From NCBI GenBank assembly GCA_017477025.1, contig JAFUYA010000040.1, positions 1-33,280 of the forward strand: 33,280 nt of DNA, given 5' to 3'. The stretch comes from Bacteroidales bacterium (GTDB taxonomy: Bacteria > Bacteroidota > Bacteroidia > Bacteroidales > P3). This document shows, piece after piece, positions 6,640-17,108 of the stretch. Under the pieces are notes generated by a model, which made no database searches, was not told the DNA's origin, and saw nothing but the letters and a program-made list of their open reading frames with translations. How positions within the stretch are numbered: the stretch's first letter is position 1; each line of letters opens with the position of its first letter. A program made the position numbers and the translations under genes.

Positions 6640-7461
6640 TTACAAATACAACGCCATTTCCCGTTGCATTTGTTCGGCTTTTTCGCCTGCAACTTTGTCA
6701 AAAGCCTCCGTACTGTCGGCAAATATGATTCCGCGAGAGGAATTAACCAACAACCCGCAATCTTTCGTCAATCCGTATTTACAAACTTCCTTAAGGCTTC
6801 CGCCTTGAGCCCCGACACCGGGAACAAGTAAGAAATGATTTGGAACTATTTTACGAATATCCGTGAATTTTTCGGCTTTGGTTGCTCCGCAAACGAACAT
6901 AAGATTTTCTTCACTGCCCCAATCTTGAGCCTTTCTCAAAACACGTTCATAAAGTTTCATTCCCTCTTTGTTTTCAAACATTTGGAAATCATCACTTCCT
7001 TTATTACTTGTCAATGCTAACAAAATAACCCATTTTCCTTCATATTCAAGAAAAGGTTTAACGCTGTCTTCTCCCATATAAGGAGCAATTGTCAATGCGT
7101 CAAAGTCAAAATCTCCTTCCCTTGTAAAAAAGGCTTTGGCATATTGCTTACTCGTATTACCGATATCACCTCTTTTGGCATCGGCAATAACAAAACATTC
7201 CTTTTCTTTCGTGTGCAAGTAGTCCATTGTTTTTTTCAATGAAACCAATCCGCTGATTCCGTAACTTTCATAAAAAGCCAGATTCGGTTTGTAAGCAACC
7301 GTGTAGGGCAATGTGGCATCTATTATCCTTTTGTTAAATTCAAAAACAGGATCTTCACAACTTTTTACACATTCCGGCAACTTTGTTATATCGCTGTCCA
7401 AACCTACGCAAAGAAAACTTTTCTTTCTGCCTATCAATTCAATCAATTCAATTCTATTCAT
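6640..7461 (-). CDS. pyrF: orotidine 5'-phosphate decarboxylase, type 2
   Basis: PyrF makes UMP from OMP, the last step of de novo pyrimidine synthesis. The 273-residue length is typical of the larger type-2 family found in Bacteroidota, Myxococcota and Actinobacteria. Residues 16-24 (FLCVGLDSD) hold the first active-site Asp, [10 protein letters not shown] (94-103) the catalytic Lys96 and Asp99, and [11 protein letters not shown] the phosphate-binding loop. ATG at 7461 is chosen over the in-frame GTG at 7467. The gene lies 16 bp after lipB and is probably co-transcribed with it. Confidence 0.94.
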   Translation of the reverse strand: MNRIELIELIGRKKSFLCVGLDSDITKLPECVKSCEDPVFEFNKRIIDATLPYTVAYKPNLAFYESYGISGLVSLKKTMDYLHTKEKECFVIADAKRGDIGNTSKQYAKAFFTREGDFDFDALTIAPYMGEDSVKPFLEYEGKWVILLALTSNKGSDDFQMFENKEGMKLYERVLRKAQDWGSEENLMFVCGATKAEKFTDIRKIVPNHFLLVPGVGAQGGSLKEVCKYGLTKDCGLLVNSSRGIIFADSTEAFDKVAGEKAEQMQREMALYL

Positions 7462-7477
7462 ACTCACTATTTTTTTA

Positions 7478-8146
7478 TTATCCTTTATTAATCAATTCTT
7501 TAAATTTCTCATAAACTTGTCTTGCAACCTTATCCCAATCACAACTAACTCCTAATTCTTTTTGCATGCTTGTTGCACCCTTATCCGTGAATCCGCAAGG
7601 GTTTATGTAAGAAAAATAATTCAAATCCGTATTAACGTTAAGAGCAAATCCGTGCATGGTTATTCCCCTTGAAGCCTTAACTCCGATAGCACATATTTTG
7701 CGACACTTCGGTGTATCTTTGTCAATCCAAACACCCGTAGCACCATGCAATCTTTCGCATTTGATGTCGTAATTTGCCATTGTATCTATCACACTTTGCT
7801 CAATTAAATCAATGTATTCTCTGATACCCAATCCGAGTGCGTCAATATCCAAAATAGGGTAACCTGTTATCTGTCCCGGACCATGATATGTTATATCTCC
7901 TCCCCTGTTTGTGCGATACACACTTGCATTGATTTTTTTTAACATTGCATCCGTTATAAGCATGTTGGAATCTTTGCCGTGCAATCCTAAGGTATATACA
8001 TTATTGTGTTCACAAACTATAAAATCCTGCGAAATATCCGTCTTGCCGTCTAACTTCTGCCTGACTTTTTCATTAAACAATCCCGTTTGTCTTGCCAAAG
8101 CCTCGGCATAATCAATTCTTCCCCAATTAATATAATTGATTTCCAT
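7478..8146 (-). CDS. lipB: octanoyl-[acyl carrier protein]:protein transferase
   Basis: LipB moves octanoate from acyl carrier protein to lipoyl domains, the first step of lipoate assembly. The 222-residue protein has the signature [12 protein letters not shown] (81-92), Lys150 and Cys184 of the catalytic pair (34 apart, as in the E. coli enzyme) and [12 protein letters not shown]. The frame is open further upstream to a TTG at 8212, but the -7 box at 8170-8177 lies inside that extension, so the ATG at 8146 is the real start. It is the first gene of a lipB-pyrF operon. Confidence 0.93.
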   Translation of the reverse strand: MEINYINWGRIDYAEALARQTGLFNEKVRQKLDGKTDISQDFIVCEHNNVYTLGLHGKDSNMLITDAMLKKINASVYRTNRGGDITYHGPGQITGYPILDIDALGLGIREYIDLIEQSVIDTMANYDIKCERLHGATGVWIDKDTPKCRKICAIGVKASRGITMHGFALNVNTDLNYFSYINPCGFTDKGATSMQKELGVSCDWDKVARQVYEKFKELINKG

Positions 8147-8169
8147 ATTCAGTGCATATTTAAGTCCTG

Positions 8170-8177
8170 CAAAGTTA
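8170..8177 (-). promoter_or_regulatory. -7 box of the lipB-pyrF operon
   Basis: TAACTTTG followed by CAGG on the minus strand, 23 bp before the lipB ATG. A matching -33 TTTG is not obvious. Confidence 0.6.
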
Positions 8178-8283
8178 AACAAAAATTCAGTATTTCCGTT
8201 CTTGACATACAAAGAAATTATCTGTTGTTATCCGAGTTCATACAATTTTGAGAATCTTTTTACTGTATAACGGTGAATTTTCG

Positions 8284-8291
8284 TAATTTTG
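8284..8291 (+). promoter_or_regulatory. -7 box of mutS2
   Basis: TAATTTTG followed by CAATCGG, 45 bp before the mutS2 ATG; the -33 region (TTTTAC near 8258-8263) is weak. Confidence 0.6.
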
Positions 8292-8336
8292 CAATCGGAT
8301 AAAACCGTCATAACAACTGTATAAGAACGAATAAGT

Positions 8337-10820
8337 ATGAATTTACTTCAATCTTTGGAATTTTCCGTTATTGCCGACAACATAAAACATCATTGCAAAA
8401 CAACGGGAGCAAAAAATTTGGCTGATAACATAAGTTTCAGCAATGATTTTGAACATATCACCACTCTTCTACGGCAAACCTATCAAATGAAATCACTGCT
8501 TACGGGAGTAAAACAATTCCCCGATGACGGTTATATTGATATGTACGGACTCTTGAACGAGTTGAGAATCAAAGATTCTTGTATCAATATTGAGGATATG
8601 CCCAAATTGGCGGACAGTCTGGTTTGTATAAGAAATATTCTGCAATTTTTCAACAACGAAGACGGAGAAAAGATTCCTGATCTGAAAAAACTTGTGTCCG
8701 GAATTGACTTTGACGAAACTATCTACAACAGATGCAATAATATTATTGATGAACACGGCAATATTCGTCCCTCTTGCTCGCCTCTGCTCAGAGAGATTTA
8801 TTCAAAGAAGGAAAGTAAAAGGCGTCTGATTACAAAACAAATCAATCAGATTCTATTATATGCAAAAAAAGAAGGATTTACAAATGACGAAGACGAAATA
8901 ACCGTAAGAAACGATACTCTTGTCATTCCTGTTAAAGCAACGTATAAACGCAACATTAAAGGAATATTACACGATACCTCGCAAACATGACAAACTTTCT
9001 ATATAGAACCTGAAGAAATCGTTACTCTCAACTTTGAAATGAAAGAATTGTTCTTTGAAGAGCAACGAGAGATACACAGAATCTTACTTGAGTTTTCGGA
9101 TTCTCTGCGTGAGAATCTGGATTGTCTGCTTGCATGTTATGAAATGTTGATCCGGATAGATTTTATTCGCGGCAAAGCCGAATACGCGTTGGAAACAAAT
9201 GCATCAATGCCGCAAATGACTCAGCAACCGATAATAAAATGGTACGATGCAAGGCATCCTATATTGGAAAATGCACTGAAACAAAAAGGCAAACAAATAA
9301 CGCCTTTGAAAATTGAGTTAAATGAAAAACAACGTATATTAGTCATTTCAGGACCTAATGCAGGCGGCAAATCCGTTTGTCTGAAAACAGTAGCACTATT
9401 GCAATATATGTTGCAATGCGGATTACTTGTCCCGATGAAAGAAATATCTACGGCAGGTATATTCGAAAAGATATTTCTATCAATCGGAGACGAGCAAAGT
9501 TTATCGGATGATCTTTCAACATATTCATCACATTTGAAAAATTTATCGGAAATATGCGAAAATTCCGACAGGGATACATTGTTCTTAATTGACGAATTGG
9601 GAACAGGTACCGATCCTGCGGCAGGAGGAGCAATAGCCGAAAGTATATTAGAACATCTTAACGCGGTAAAATCATACGGAGTGGTAACAACTCATTATTC
9701 CGTACTGAAACATTTAGCATTTGATCATGAAGGGTTGGCAAATGCAGCTATGTTGTTCGACACCAAGGCAATGAAACCGCTTTATACTTTGACAATCGGA
9801 AATCCGGGTTCGTCTTTTGCCTTTGAAATTGCAGCAAAAACGGGACTTTCGGAATCTATCATTGCAAATGCAAAAAAGAAGTTAGGAAAACAAAGCATTA
9901 GATTTGAAGAAAAATTACAACAGATTGAGGTCAATAAATTAGAAAGTGAAAAACACTTACGCAGTGCAAAACAATACGACGAGATTCTTTATCAGACTGT
10001 ACAAAAATACAGAGAGATGTCTTTGAAGTTGGAACTGGAAAGAAAAAATATATTGAACTCCGCTCGTAATGAAGCTAAGGATATATTGTCTTCTGCAAAC
10101 CGACAAATTGAACGAACAATTGAACAAATAAAAACTGCAAAAGCGGAAAAAGAAACGGTAAAAAAACTGAAAGAAGAAGTAAAAAATAATTTGATTACAT
10201 TGGACAAAGCAATCAAAGAAGAAGATAAAAAAGCCGAAACAAATCTGAAACAAATCACCAATGGCACGGTTGAAGAAAATTCATTAACCGAACCGCTGAA
10301 AAAGAAGAATATAAAGATTGTTTCATCTCCGATTGAGTTGAATGATTATGTCATTTTCCCGCAAACGGAGAATATAGGACAAGTGGTAGCAATAGACAAA
10401 AACCGCTTGCAAATTGATATGGGAGATATGCGTATTCAGACCACTGAAAAGAATGTACGCAAGATAGATAAACATTCATATCTGAAACAATTACGTGACA
10501 ACAGCCGCAATACAAAGGTAAATGACGGACAAATACAAATAAAAACGTCCTTTGACTTAAACAAAATACGAATACACTTTAACGAAAAATTGGATTTGAG
10601 AGGATATCGTGGAGAAGAAGCATTGTCTGAATTAGAGAAATTCCTTGACAATGCCCGAATGTTAGGCGAAAGGAATCTTAAAATACTTCACGGTAAAGGA
10701 GACGGGATATTAAAGACCCTTGTAAGAGATTATTTGAGAAGGCAGAGCGATATTCTGTCTTTTCACGCAGAAGACATTCGTTTCGGAGGAGAAGGTATCA
10801 CCGTCGTTCAGATGCAATAG
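8337..10820 (+). pseudogene. mutS2: MutS2 family ATPase/nuclease, interrupted by an in-frame TGA at 8988-8990
   Basis: MutS2 is a MutS homologue with a C-terminal Smr domain; known roles include suppression of homologous recombination and rescue of collided ribosomes. The frame from 8337 to 10820 is continuous at 827 codons except for TGA at codon 218. Reading continues in the same frame with QTFYIEPEE, as in intact family members (pattern S-x-S/T-G-x-T-x-x-IEP), and the TGA sits exactly at the conserved Gly. Later come Walker A GPNAGGKS (about codon 339), Walker B LFLIDELGTG (Asp at about 419), VVTTHY, a coiled-coil region (about 500-640) and Smr motifs LDLRG (about 752) and HGKGDG. No other stop occurs. 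As written, the products would be a 217-residue N-terminal piece and perhaps a 593-residue piece from ATG 9039. TGA is a normal stop in two neighbouring genes (27562-28581 and 30658-31866). Confidence 0.88.
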
Positions 10821-11075
10821 GCGGGTTAAAATATAATTGCTGCAACAAGTACACTTTTCACGGGAAACAATATACATCGGAAGTTCTATGTATGAGCAGG
10901 GAAGAATAACTCTGTAAATAGTACCTGAATACAATTAATCAGGCATTTGTTTACAACCGTCAAATACACTAAATTCATATAAAGACGCGGATTTGAATGC
11001 GAAGTCTATCATGATTATTTTTTGAATATTTCACAGAAAATCAACAAAAAGAATCTTCTTTTCAGAAAAAATTTT

Positions 11076-11083
11076 TAACTTTG
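11076..11083 (+). promoter_or_regulatory. -7 box of the T9SS cargo gene
   Basis: TAACTTTG followed by CAAAAC. It is only 8 bp before the ATG at 11092 but 50 bp before the ATG at 11134, which supports the later start. The rest of 10821-11133 shows no gene or clear structure. Confidence 0.65.
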
Positions 11084-11133
11084 CAAAACTTATGGTTTAT
11101 TTGTTTCTTGTAGGTAAAATAATGCGATTTAAC

Positions 11134-13992
11134 ATGAAAACTATTATAAGAACTATTCTGTTGATTTCGGTATCAACGTTATTTTTTAATGATGTAAAGT
11201 CTCAAGGTAATACATTAGACGGTGCAAATATCGGATTTATGGCTGCAACCCCGCCAAACTTTGACGGATGGACTGCAAGGACGGGAACATATAGGCCTGC
11301 ATCAGGTACAGGAAATATCAGTGCAAGCAATCCGTTAAACTATACGGTATTTAATTTTACAACATCCCACAACAATCCGGCTACTGCAAAATTTACGGAC
11401 TATTGGGGATCTTCAGACGATGTGTTCAAGATTTTTTATACTGATAAAAATGAAACGGACGAACATTCCTTAGGCGGATTAAAAAAGATTCCTACCCATT
11501 TGGGATTTGACAGATCTGTCAGACTGGGTCCTACGAGTGGAGAAACGGGTGGTAATAAATCCGCTGAGTTATCTTACAGGCTGAAGGTTACGGAACAAAA
11601 TGCATTGCTGACATTCTGCTATGCTATTGTACTTATGGCTCCACACTACCAGTTTCATTTTGGTAACCCTACATTTGAAGTGGATGTCGTGGATGCGGAT
11701 GATGAACTTGTTTCTGAATGTTGCTTCTTTCAGAACTGTGGAGACTTGAATTGTTCATATCTTCCCACTGGTTGGAACTTAGGAGTAGGGTCTTGCAGCC
11801 CCGGTGCCTTAAATAACAATGTGTGGCTTTACTCTGATTGGAATCAAATAACCATAAATCTTTTGGAATATCTCAATAAGACCGTAAAAGTAAGGATAAG
11901 AATATCCGGGTGCATATATGACGCACACGGTGGCTACGGTTATTTTGCTGCAAAAGTGGGTGAACCGAGTATTTCTCTTTCGGGTTGTGTCGGAGAAGGA
12001 GATACCGTAACTACAGCAGAAGCTCCTATAGGATTCAGCAAATACGAATGGTTTGAAATTCCTAACGGACTAACCGATCAATATGATATTGACGGAGTCT
12101 ATTCTGCAGACAAAGTTGTTTCAACAGACAGAGTCCTTGCTATAACAAATCAACTGATGGATGATAAATACACAAAATCTTTCGCAGTGCGTCTTACTTC
12201 CCCGACTCAACATGTAACATGGATATCCGATCCTGCTCCTGCATGCGTAACATATATACCTGTTGAGGTTAATGACATGCGTCCTAATTTTGATGCTATG
12301 ATAGAACACCAATACATTCCTACCAATCCTGAAAGTGATAATGATGAAATAGGATTTTTGTTTGAAGACGTCCAACCTCGTTCTGCAAGTTATCCATTGG
12401 ATTGGCAGAGATTGGAATTCGGTGACGGAGAAGTTTTGGAGTTAAAAAGACAACCTGATAAAACATGGAAGGCTGATGAATCAGTAACACCGCTGGCAGA
12501 TAATCATGTAAGATTAACATATAATGCTCAAAACGGGCAAATAGATACTATCTTCCATACTTATGAAGCAGGAGAATATGTTTTTGTTCGATATGCTCAT
12601 GCTCATCCTGCCAATCCTGATGATTCACTTGAGTGTTTAAAACAAGAGGTTCTTAATGTAAAAGTCCCTGTTCGTCCTAAATTAGTTCTGACAAGTATAG
12701 ATACTGTTTGTATGGGAGATAAAGTTACCATAACTGCCTCCTCTCCTGGAGATGATGCAACTGATTATACTTACCAATGGTGGTACGGCGATGATGATGT
12801 TCAAACTACAAATCCTTTCTTTGAAGGAAAGACTTTAACCATTAATAGTTTGGAAGAAGATATTACCGTACATGTCAGAGTAATAACACCTGAAGGGTTT
12901 TACAGATGGGCTTGGGATAGTGTCAAAGTACAATCATTCCCTGATATACACATAGAAGGTGATACAATGATATGCATAGGAGAAAAGGTTCATCTTACCG
13001 CTACCGACTTGAGCGGTGGAACTTTGGGATTAAGATGGTCATATCAAAAGCCTAATTCCTCTACGTCCGTAGGTTCTACAGATAATCCGGCAGTATTTGA
13101 GGATGCTGTCAAACAAGATACATCAATATTTATTTTAGCAGAAACAACTAATCATTGTTTCTCATGGCAGGAAAAAAGAATTATTGTAGTGAAACCTGTC
13201 GTAGTAAGTAATAAGAAAGAAATCTGTATAGATGACGAAGTGATCCTTACGGGTAGTGGTGCTGTTGATTACTCATGGAGAGCAACACCTGAAGATCCTT
13301 CTTTACAAGAAGGTGTAAAAGGACTGAATCCGGTTAGAGTTTCTCCAAAACAAACGACTGAATACACGATGACGGGATACGGACAAAACGGATGTGAAGC
13401 TAATACAAATATAACAATAACCGTAGTACCTGATCCTGTGGTTAAACTCGGTTTCTCTCCTGATTTCGTTGATATGGATGAGCCAATAATAATGTTTACG
13501 GATTCTTCAGATTATTCATCCAAATCTGTTTGGACTTTTTCCGATGGCGGAAAAGCTGAAGGCGGAAACATAACATACGAATTCAGTGATATTAATGCAG
13601 ACAGCGTTGCAGTCCATTTGATATCATCAAACTATTTAGGATGCTCATCCGAGGCCGATACAACAATACCTGTTGCATTGTTTGCCGTGTGGATGCCTAA
13701 TGCATTCTCTCCTGACGGAGACGACATTAACGACTATTTCTTCTTCCTTACCAAGAACAATCTTGAAGATGTCTCCTTTGAGATTTTTGACAGATGGGGA
13801 ACTAAGATGTACTCATACGAGACAAAACTTTACACTTACAAAAGTGACGATGATGTCAAGACTTACGGGTGGAACGGCCGTTATAAAAACAAATACGTTC
13901 AAAACGGAACTTATGTTTGGCGTCTGTCTTACCGCAGAGTCGGCAACACAAGAGTATATGATGAACACGGAACAGTAACCTTAATAAGGTAG
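11134..13992 (+). CDS. large secreted/cell-surface protein with T9SS type B C-terminal sorting domain
   Basis: The 952-residue protein begins with a clear signal peptide (MKTIIRTILLISVSTLFFNDVKSQ region, cut near residue 24). It has an N-terminal region of about 280 residues with paired Cys, then several Ig/PKD-like beta-sandwich repeats each with a DTVC.GD or MICIGE-type Cys strand (about 545-800). From WMPNAFSPDGDDIND (about 852) to the end it has the gliding-motility-associated C-terminal domain (CHU_C, type B sorting signal): FEIFDRWG, WNGRYKNK, NGTYVWRLSY. Such proteins cross the outer membrane by the type IX system and are anchored or released. The frame also has ATGs at 11092 and 11122, but the promoter and the signal peptide favour 11134. 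It is probably an adhesin or cell-surface structural protein; no enzyme domain is seen. It is transcribed alone. Confidence 0.9.
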   Translation: MKTIIRTILLISVSTLFFNDVKSQGNTLDGANIGFMAATPPNFDGWTARTGTYRPASGTGNISASNPLNYTVFNFTTSHNNPATAKFTDYWGSSDDVFKIFYTDKNETDEHSLGGLKKIPTHLGFDRSVRLGPTSGETGGNKSAELSYRLKVTEQNALLTFCYAIVLMAPHYQFHFGNPTFEVDVVDADDELVSECCFFQNCGDLNCSYLPTGWNLGVGSCSPGALNNNVWLYSDWNQITINLLEYLNKTVKVRIRISGCIYDAHGGYGYFAAKVGEPSISLSGCVGEGDTVTTAEAPIGFSKYEWFEIPNGLTDQYDIDGVYSADKVVSTDRVLAITNQLMDDKYTKSFAVRLTSPTQHVTWISDPAPACVTYIPVEVNDMRPNFDAMIEHQYIPTNPESDNDEIGFLFEDVQPRSASYPLDWQRLEFGDGEVLELKRQPDKTWKADESVTPLADNHVRLTYNAQNGQIDTIFHTYEAGEYVFVRYAHAHPANPDDSLECLKQEVLNVKVPVRPKLVLTSIDTVCMGDKVTITASSPGDDATDYTYQWWYGDDDVQTTNPFFEGKTLTINSLEEDITVHVRVITPEGFYRWAWDSVKVQSFPDIHIEGDTMICIGEKVHLTATDLSGGTLGLRWSYQKPNSSTSVGSTDNPAVFEDAVKQDTSIFILAETTNHCFSWQEKRIIVVKPVVVSNKKEICIDDEVILTGSGAVDYSWRATPEDPSLQEGVKGLNPVRVSPKQTTEYTMTGYGQNGCEANTNITITVVPDPVVKLGFSPDFVDMDEPIIMFTDSSDYSSKSVWTFSDGGKAEGGNITYEFSDINADSVAVHLISSNYLGCSSEADTTIPVALFAVWMPNAFSPDGDDINDYFFFLTKNNLEDVSFEIFDRWGTKMYSYETKLYTYKSDDDVKTYGWNGRYKNKYVQNGTYVWRLSYRRVGNTRVYDEHGTVTLIR

Positions 13993-14908
13993 CGACTTTT
14001 AATGTACATGTCGTTTGTAAAGAAATCAATATATATCTTCTTTATATAATACGGATGCGATAGTATGACTAATTCTGTTGACTGAATCAAGATATTCTTT
14101 AACATAAAAAATACCTTAAAGAAGTCTTGTAGCACCTATTTATTAAGAAGTACTACCGATGATTGTTAAGAGAAAACTGTAAAAAAGAATACTATAATTC
14201 TTCACAGAATAATACATAATAATTCATTAATTCCTATGAATCAACAATAGATAACGAAACCTGTCAATACAAAGATAGGTTTCTTTGTCTATTTATACTC
14301 CTTAAATAGTGTAATGTATGGTTTATAATACAGAATAATATGTAATAGTAGTATAAGTCCCGAGCATCAGAATCAAATACACTATTTATCCGCAAGTACA
14401 GGCAAAATTGATAAAAAAAAGAATCATACCTAACTACAACAATATGATAAACATCACAAATATTGCTTGAATAACTTATCAGTAACAATAATTGCACCAT
14501 AAAGAATAGTCATTAAAGTATATTCGCTTCTATATTAAAAATTTCATGAAGACTTGTTTCAATGGAAAAATATGAATATTGAATAATTTACACAATCAAA
14601 GCTCATTCAAGATACTAAAATAAGATTTCCCTGCAAAAGCTCTGCTGTTTTTGTTGCAGTTTTTATTAAGAAACTTACTTTATTTTTTTACTTCCTGAAT
14701 ATAAAAAAACAACTTTATTTATTCAACTGACTCTCTTACTATAAACTCTCTTTAACGTTTATAAAAGGTCGGATATTGCTACAAGAAAAGAATCTTCCTC
14801 TAAAGATAAAGAGAGTTTTTAATATAATAAGGTAGTAAATAAATATAATTTGATAACAATATTATCGTATTTTCAATAAAAAATTATTATAGTTTAATGA
14901 TTTTTTAC
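13993..14908. other. gene-free AT-rich region
   Basis: About 900 bp hold no frame with convincing protein features. The longest (78 codons, minus strand, 14264-14500) is of low complexity and has no start context. A short inverted repeat (GAAACCT near 14257 with AGGTTTC near 14276) and a wider 12-bp pair (14743-14754 with 14807-14818) are the only structures seen. Decayed coding sequence or an untranslated RNA cannot be excluded. Confidence 0.5.
14743..14820 (+). terminator. long-loop hairpin ending in a T-run
   Basis: AAACTCTCTTTA (14743-14754) pairs perfectly with 14807-14818. The 52-nt loop can fold further, and TTTTT ends the right arm. It could be the terminator of an unannotated transcript in the gene-free region, since the T9SS gene ended 750 bp earlier. 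Confidence 0.35.
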
Positions 14909-14916
14909 TAACTTTG
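14909..14916 (+). promoter_or_regulatory. -7 box of mscL
   Basis: TAACTTTG followed by CACGG, 45 bp before the mscL ATG. Confidence 0.65.
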
Positions 14917-14960
14917 CACGGTATTAACATAGTAATAACCATAAAAAAACAACAAAAATC

Positions 14961-15347
14961 ATGGGATTAGTAAAAGAGTTTAAAGATTTTGCTATGCGTG
15001 GCAACGTCATGGATATGGCTGTGGGCGTTATCATTGGAGGTGCTTTCGGTAAAATTGTATCCTCATTAGTTGATGACATTATTATGCCTATTATAGGAGT
15101 AATCACCGGCGGTATTGATTTTACAGGATTAAAAGCGACTGTAGGCAACGCAAGTATAACCTACGGTAATTTTATTCAGAACATTGTTGATTTTCTTATC
15201 ATTGCGTTCTGTATCTTCTTAATGATAAAGGGAATAAATAATTTATCAAAGAAGAAAGAAGAAACACCGGCTGCACCTCCTGCTCCGACAAAAGACCAAG
15301 AATTACTTACTGAGATCAGAGATCTGTTAAAAAAACAAAACAACTAA
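14961..15347 (+). CDS. mscL: large-conductance mechanosensitive channel
   Basis: MscL is the homopentameric emergency valve that opens in the cytoplasmic membrane on hypo-osmotic shock. The 128-residue protein has the N-terminal amphipathic helix and pore helix typical of the family ([30 protein letters not shown]), the periplasmic loop, a second membrane helix (about 72-96) and a charged C-terminal bundle helix ([12 protein letters not shown]). The Lys-rich and Pro/Ala-rich linker before that helix is normal. Length and start agree with the family. Confidence 0.96.
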   Translation: MGLVKEFKDFAMRGNVMDMAVGVIIGGAFGKIVSSLVDDIIMPIIGVITGGIDFTGLKATVGNASITYGNFIQNIVDFLIIAFCIFLMIKGINNLSKKKEETPAAPPAPTKDQELLTEIRDLLKKQNN

Positions 15348-15359
15348 TTTTAGCGACAT

Positions 15360-15404
15360 CCGACGTGTGGTATAACGTCAATCCGTGATTATACTACACG
15401 TCGG
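15360..15404 (+). promoter_or_regulatory. hairpin between mscL and glnS
   Basis: CCGACGTGTGGTATAA (15360-15375) pairs with 15389-15404 with one wobble and a 13-nt loop. No T-run follows on the plus strand, so it is not a classical terminator. It lies 17 bp before the glnS ATG and may be an mRNA processing, stability or translation-control element. No separate glnS promoter is visible. Confidence 0.45.
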
Positions 15405-15421
15405 TATATAAAAGACAAAGA

Positions 15422-17101
15422 ATGGAAAACAATACTGTAAGTACAGAAAAAATACAAAAGAATTTTTTAGAGGAAATTATAGAGAACGATCTTCAAAGCG
15501 GAAAGATTCAAGCCGTACAAACGCGTTTTCCTCCAGAGCCTAACGGTTATTTACATATAGGCCATGCAAAAAGTATCTGTATTAACTTCGGTTTAGCAAA
15601 AAAATACGGTGGAAAGACAAATCTACGTTTTGATGACACTAACCCGGTCAAAGAAGATACGGAGTATGTGGATAGTATAAAGGAAGACATACACTGGTTA
15701 GGTTTTGACTGGGCGGAAGAACATTATGCATCCGATTACTTTGAGCAACTTTATGATTGGGCAAAGGAACTTATTCGAAAAGGATTAGCATATGTTGATG
15801 ACCAGACTAATGAACAAATTCGTGAAAACCGGGGTACAGTACAGACTCCGGGGAAAGATTCTCCTTTCAGGAACAGAAGTGTTGAGGAAAACTTACTTCT
15901 GTTTGAACAGATGAGAGAAGGTAGGTTTAAAGACGGAGAGAAAACTTTACGTGCTAAAATTGATATGGCTCATCCTAATATGAATATGCGTGATCCTATA
16001 ATGTACCGTATTATTCATACTTCCCACCACCGTACGGGGGACAAATGGTGCATCTACCCTATGTATGACTATGCTCATGGTGAGAGTGATTCCATTGAAA
16101 AAATAACGCATTCCATTTGTACGCTTGAATTTGACATTCATCGTCCTCTTTATGATTGGTTCATCAAATCATTAGAAATATATCCGTCACACCAATACGA
16201 GTTTGCAAGACTTAATATTACCAATACGGTGATGAGTAAGCGTAAATTGTTACAACTTGTTAAAGAAGGTTACGTGTCAGGATGGGATGATCCGAGAATG
16301 CCGACAATTTGCGGGTTCAGAAGAAGAGGCTACACACCCGAGAGTATTCGTAAGTTTTGCGAAGATATAGGAGTTGCTAAACGAGACAACCTTATTGATT
16401 ATTCACGTTTGGAAAATGCATTGCGTGATGATCTGAATAAAAAAGCCAACAGAGTTATGGCTGTTTTGCACCCTGTCAAACTAATAATAGATAATTATCC
16501 TGCGAACCAATCCGAAGAATTGGAGGCTGTAAATAATCCTGAGGACGGAAGTAAAGGCAAACGCAGAATCTCATTTTCCAATACTTTGTATATTGAACAG
16601 GATGATTTCATGGAAGATGCTCCTAAAAAATACTTCCGTATGACTGTCGGACAAGAAGTTCGTTTAAGATATGCCTATATAGTTAAATGTACTGGATGCG
16701 AAAAAGACGAGCAGGGCAATATCATTGCCGTTCATTGTACATACGATCCTCTAACAAGAGGGGGTGATACTCCTGACGGTAGAAAGATTAAAGGTACTAT
16801 TCATTGGGTTGATGCAAATAACTGCATTGATGCAAAAGTAAATGTCTTCGATCGTTTGTTTAATACCGAAAAGCCTGATGAAGTTGAAGAAGGTAAAACG
16901 TTTCTTGATAACCTCAACCCTAATTCTTTGACGGTTCTTGACGGATGCAAATTAGAAAAATCTTTGCAAAACGTCAAGCCTTTGGATAAATTCCAATTTG
17001 AAAGATTGGGGTATTTCAGCGTTGACTACGATTCTTCCGACAATAATATAATTTTCAACCGTACTGCTACTCTTAAAGATTCTTGGGCTAAGCAAAAATA
17101 A
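15422..17101 (+). CDS. glnS: glutaminyl-tRNA synthetase
   Basis: GlnRS is the class I synthetase charging tRNA-Gln with glutamine in the cytoplasm. The 559-residue length is typical. Motifs are [15 protein letters not shown] with HIGH at residues 45-48, the Rossmann core, the KMSKS-equivalent VMSKR (about 270-274), and the C-terminal anticodon-binding beta-barrels. Its presence implies direct Gln charging rather than the GatCAB route. The next gene starts 7 bp after its stop. Confidence 0.96.
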   Translation: MENNTVSTEKIQKNFLEEIIENDLQSGKIQAVQTRFPPEPNGYLHIGHAKSICINFGLAKKYGGKTNLRFDDTNPVKEDTEYVDSIKEDIHWLGFDWAEEHYASDYFEQLYDWAKELIRKGLAYVDDQTNEQIRENRGTVQTPGKDSPFRNRSVEENLLLFEQMREGRFKDGEKTLRAKIDMAHPNMNMRDPIMYRIIHTSHHRTGDKWCIYPMYDYAHGESDSIEKITHSICTLEFDIHRPLYDWFIKSLEIYPSHQYEFARLNITNTVMSKRKLLQLVKEGYVSGWDDPRMPTICGFRRRGYTPESIRKFCEDIGVAKRDNLIDYSRLENALRDDLNKKANRVMAVLHPVKLIIDNYPANQSEELEAVNNPEDGSKGKRRISFSNTLYIEQDDFMEDAPKKYFRMTVGQEVRLRYAYIVKCTGCEKDEQGNIIAVHCTYDPLTRGGDTPDGRKIKGTIHWVDANNCIDAKVNVFDRLFNTEKPDEVEEGKTFLDNLNPNSLTVLDGCKLEKSLQNVKPLDKFQFERLGYFSVDYDSSDNNIIFNRTATLKDSWAKQK

Positions 17102-17108
17102 TATCAAT

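Noticed and set aside
7462-7467. GTG start of pyrF at 7467
   Set aside because: ATG two codons later gives the usual N-terminus.
8147-8212. Longer lipB from TTG 8212
   Set aside because: The lipB -7 box lies inside this extension and the family starts at MEINY-type N-termini.
8988-8990. TGA read as glycine (alternative genetic code) or selenocysteine
   Set aside because: Other genes here end with TGA (31864-31866, 27562-27564), Gly is encoded by GGN throughout, and no selenocysteine-type hairpin or Cys homologue position fits.
9957-10267. Phe/Cys-rich minus-strand ORFs inside mutS2
   Set aside because: They are antisense shadows of the Lys/Glu-rich coiled-coil region.
14264-14500. 78-codon minus-strand ORF in the gene-free region
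   Set aside because: Tyr/Ile/Leu-rich composition follows from AT-rich DNA; no promoter, start context or domain.
15348-15421. T-box riboswitch before glnS
   Set aside because: The hairpin lacks a T-box sequence and a specifier loop; the region is too short.
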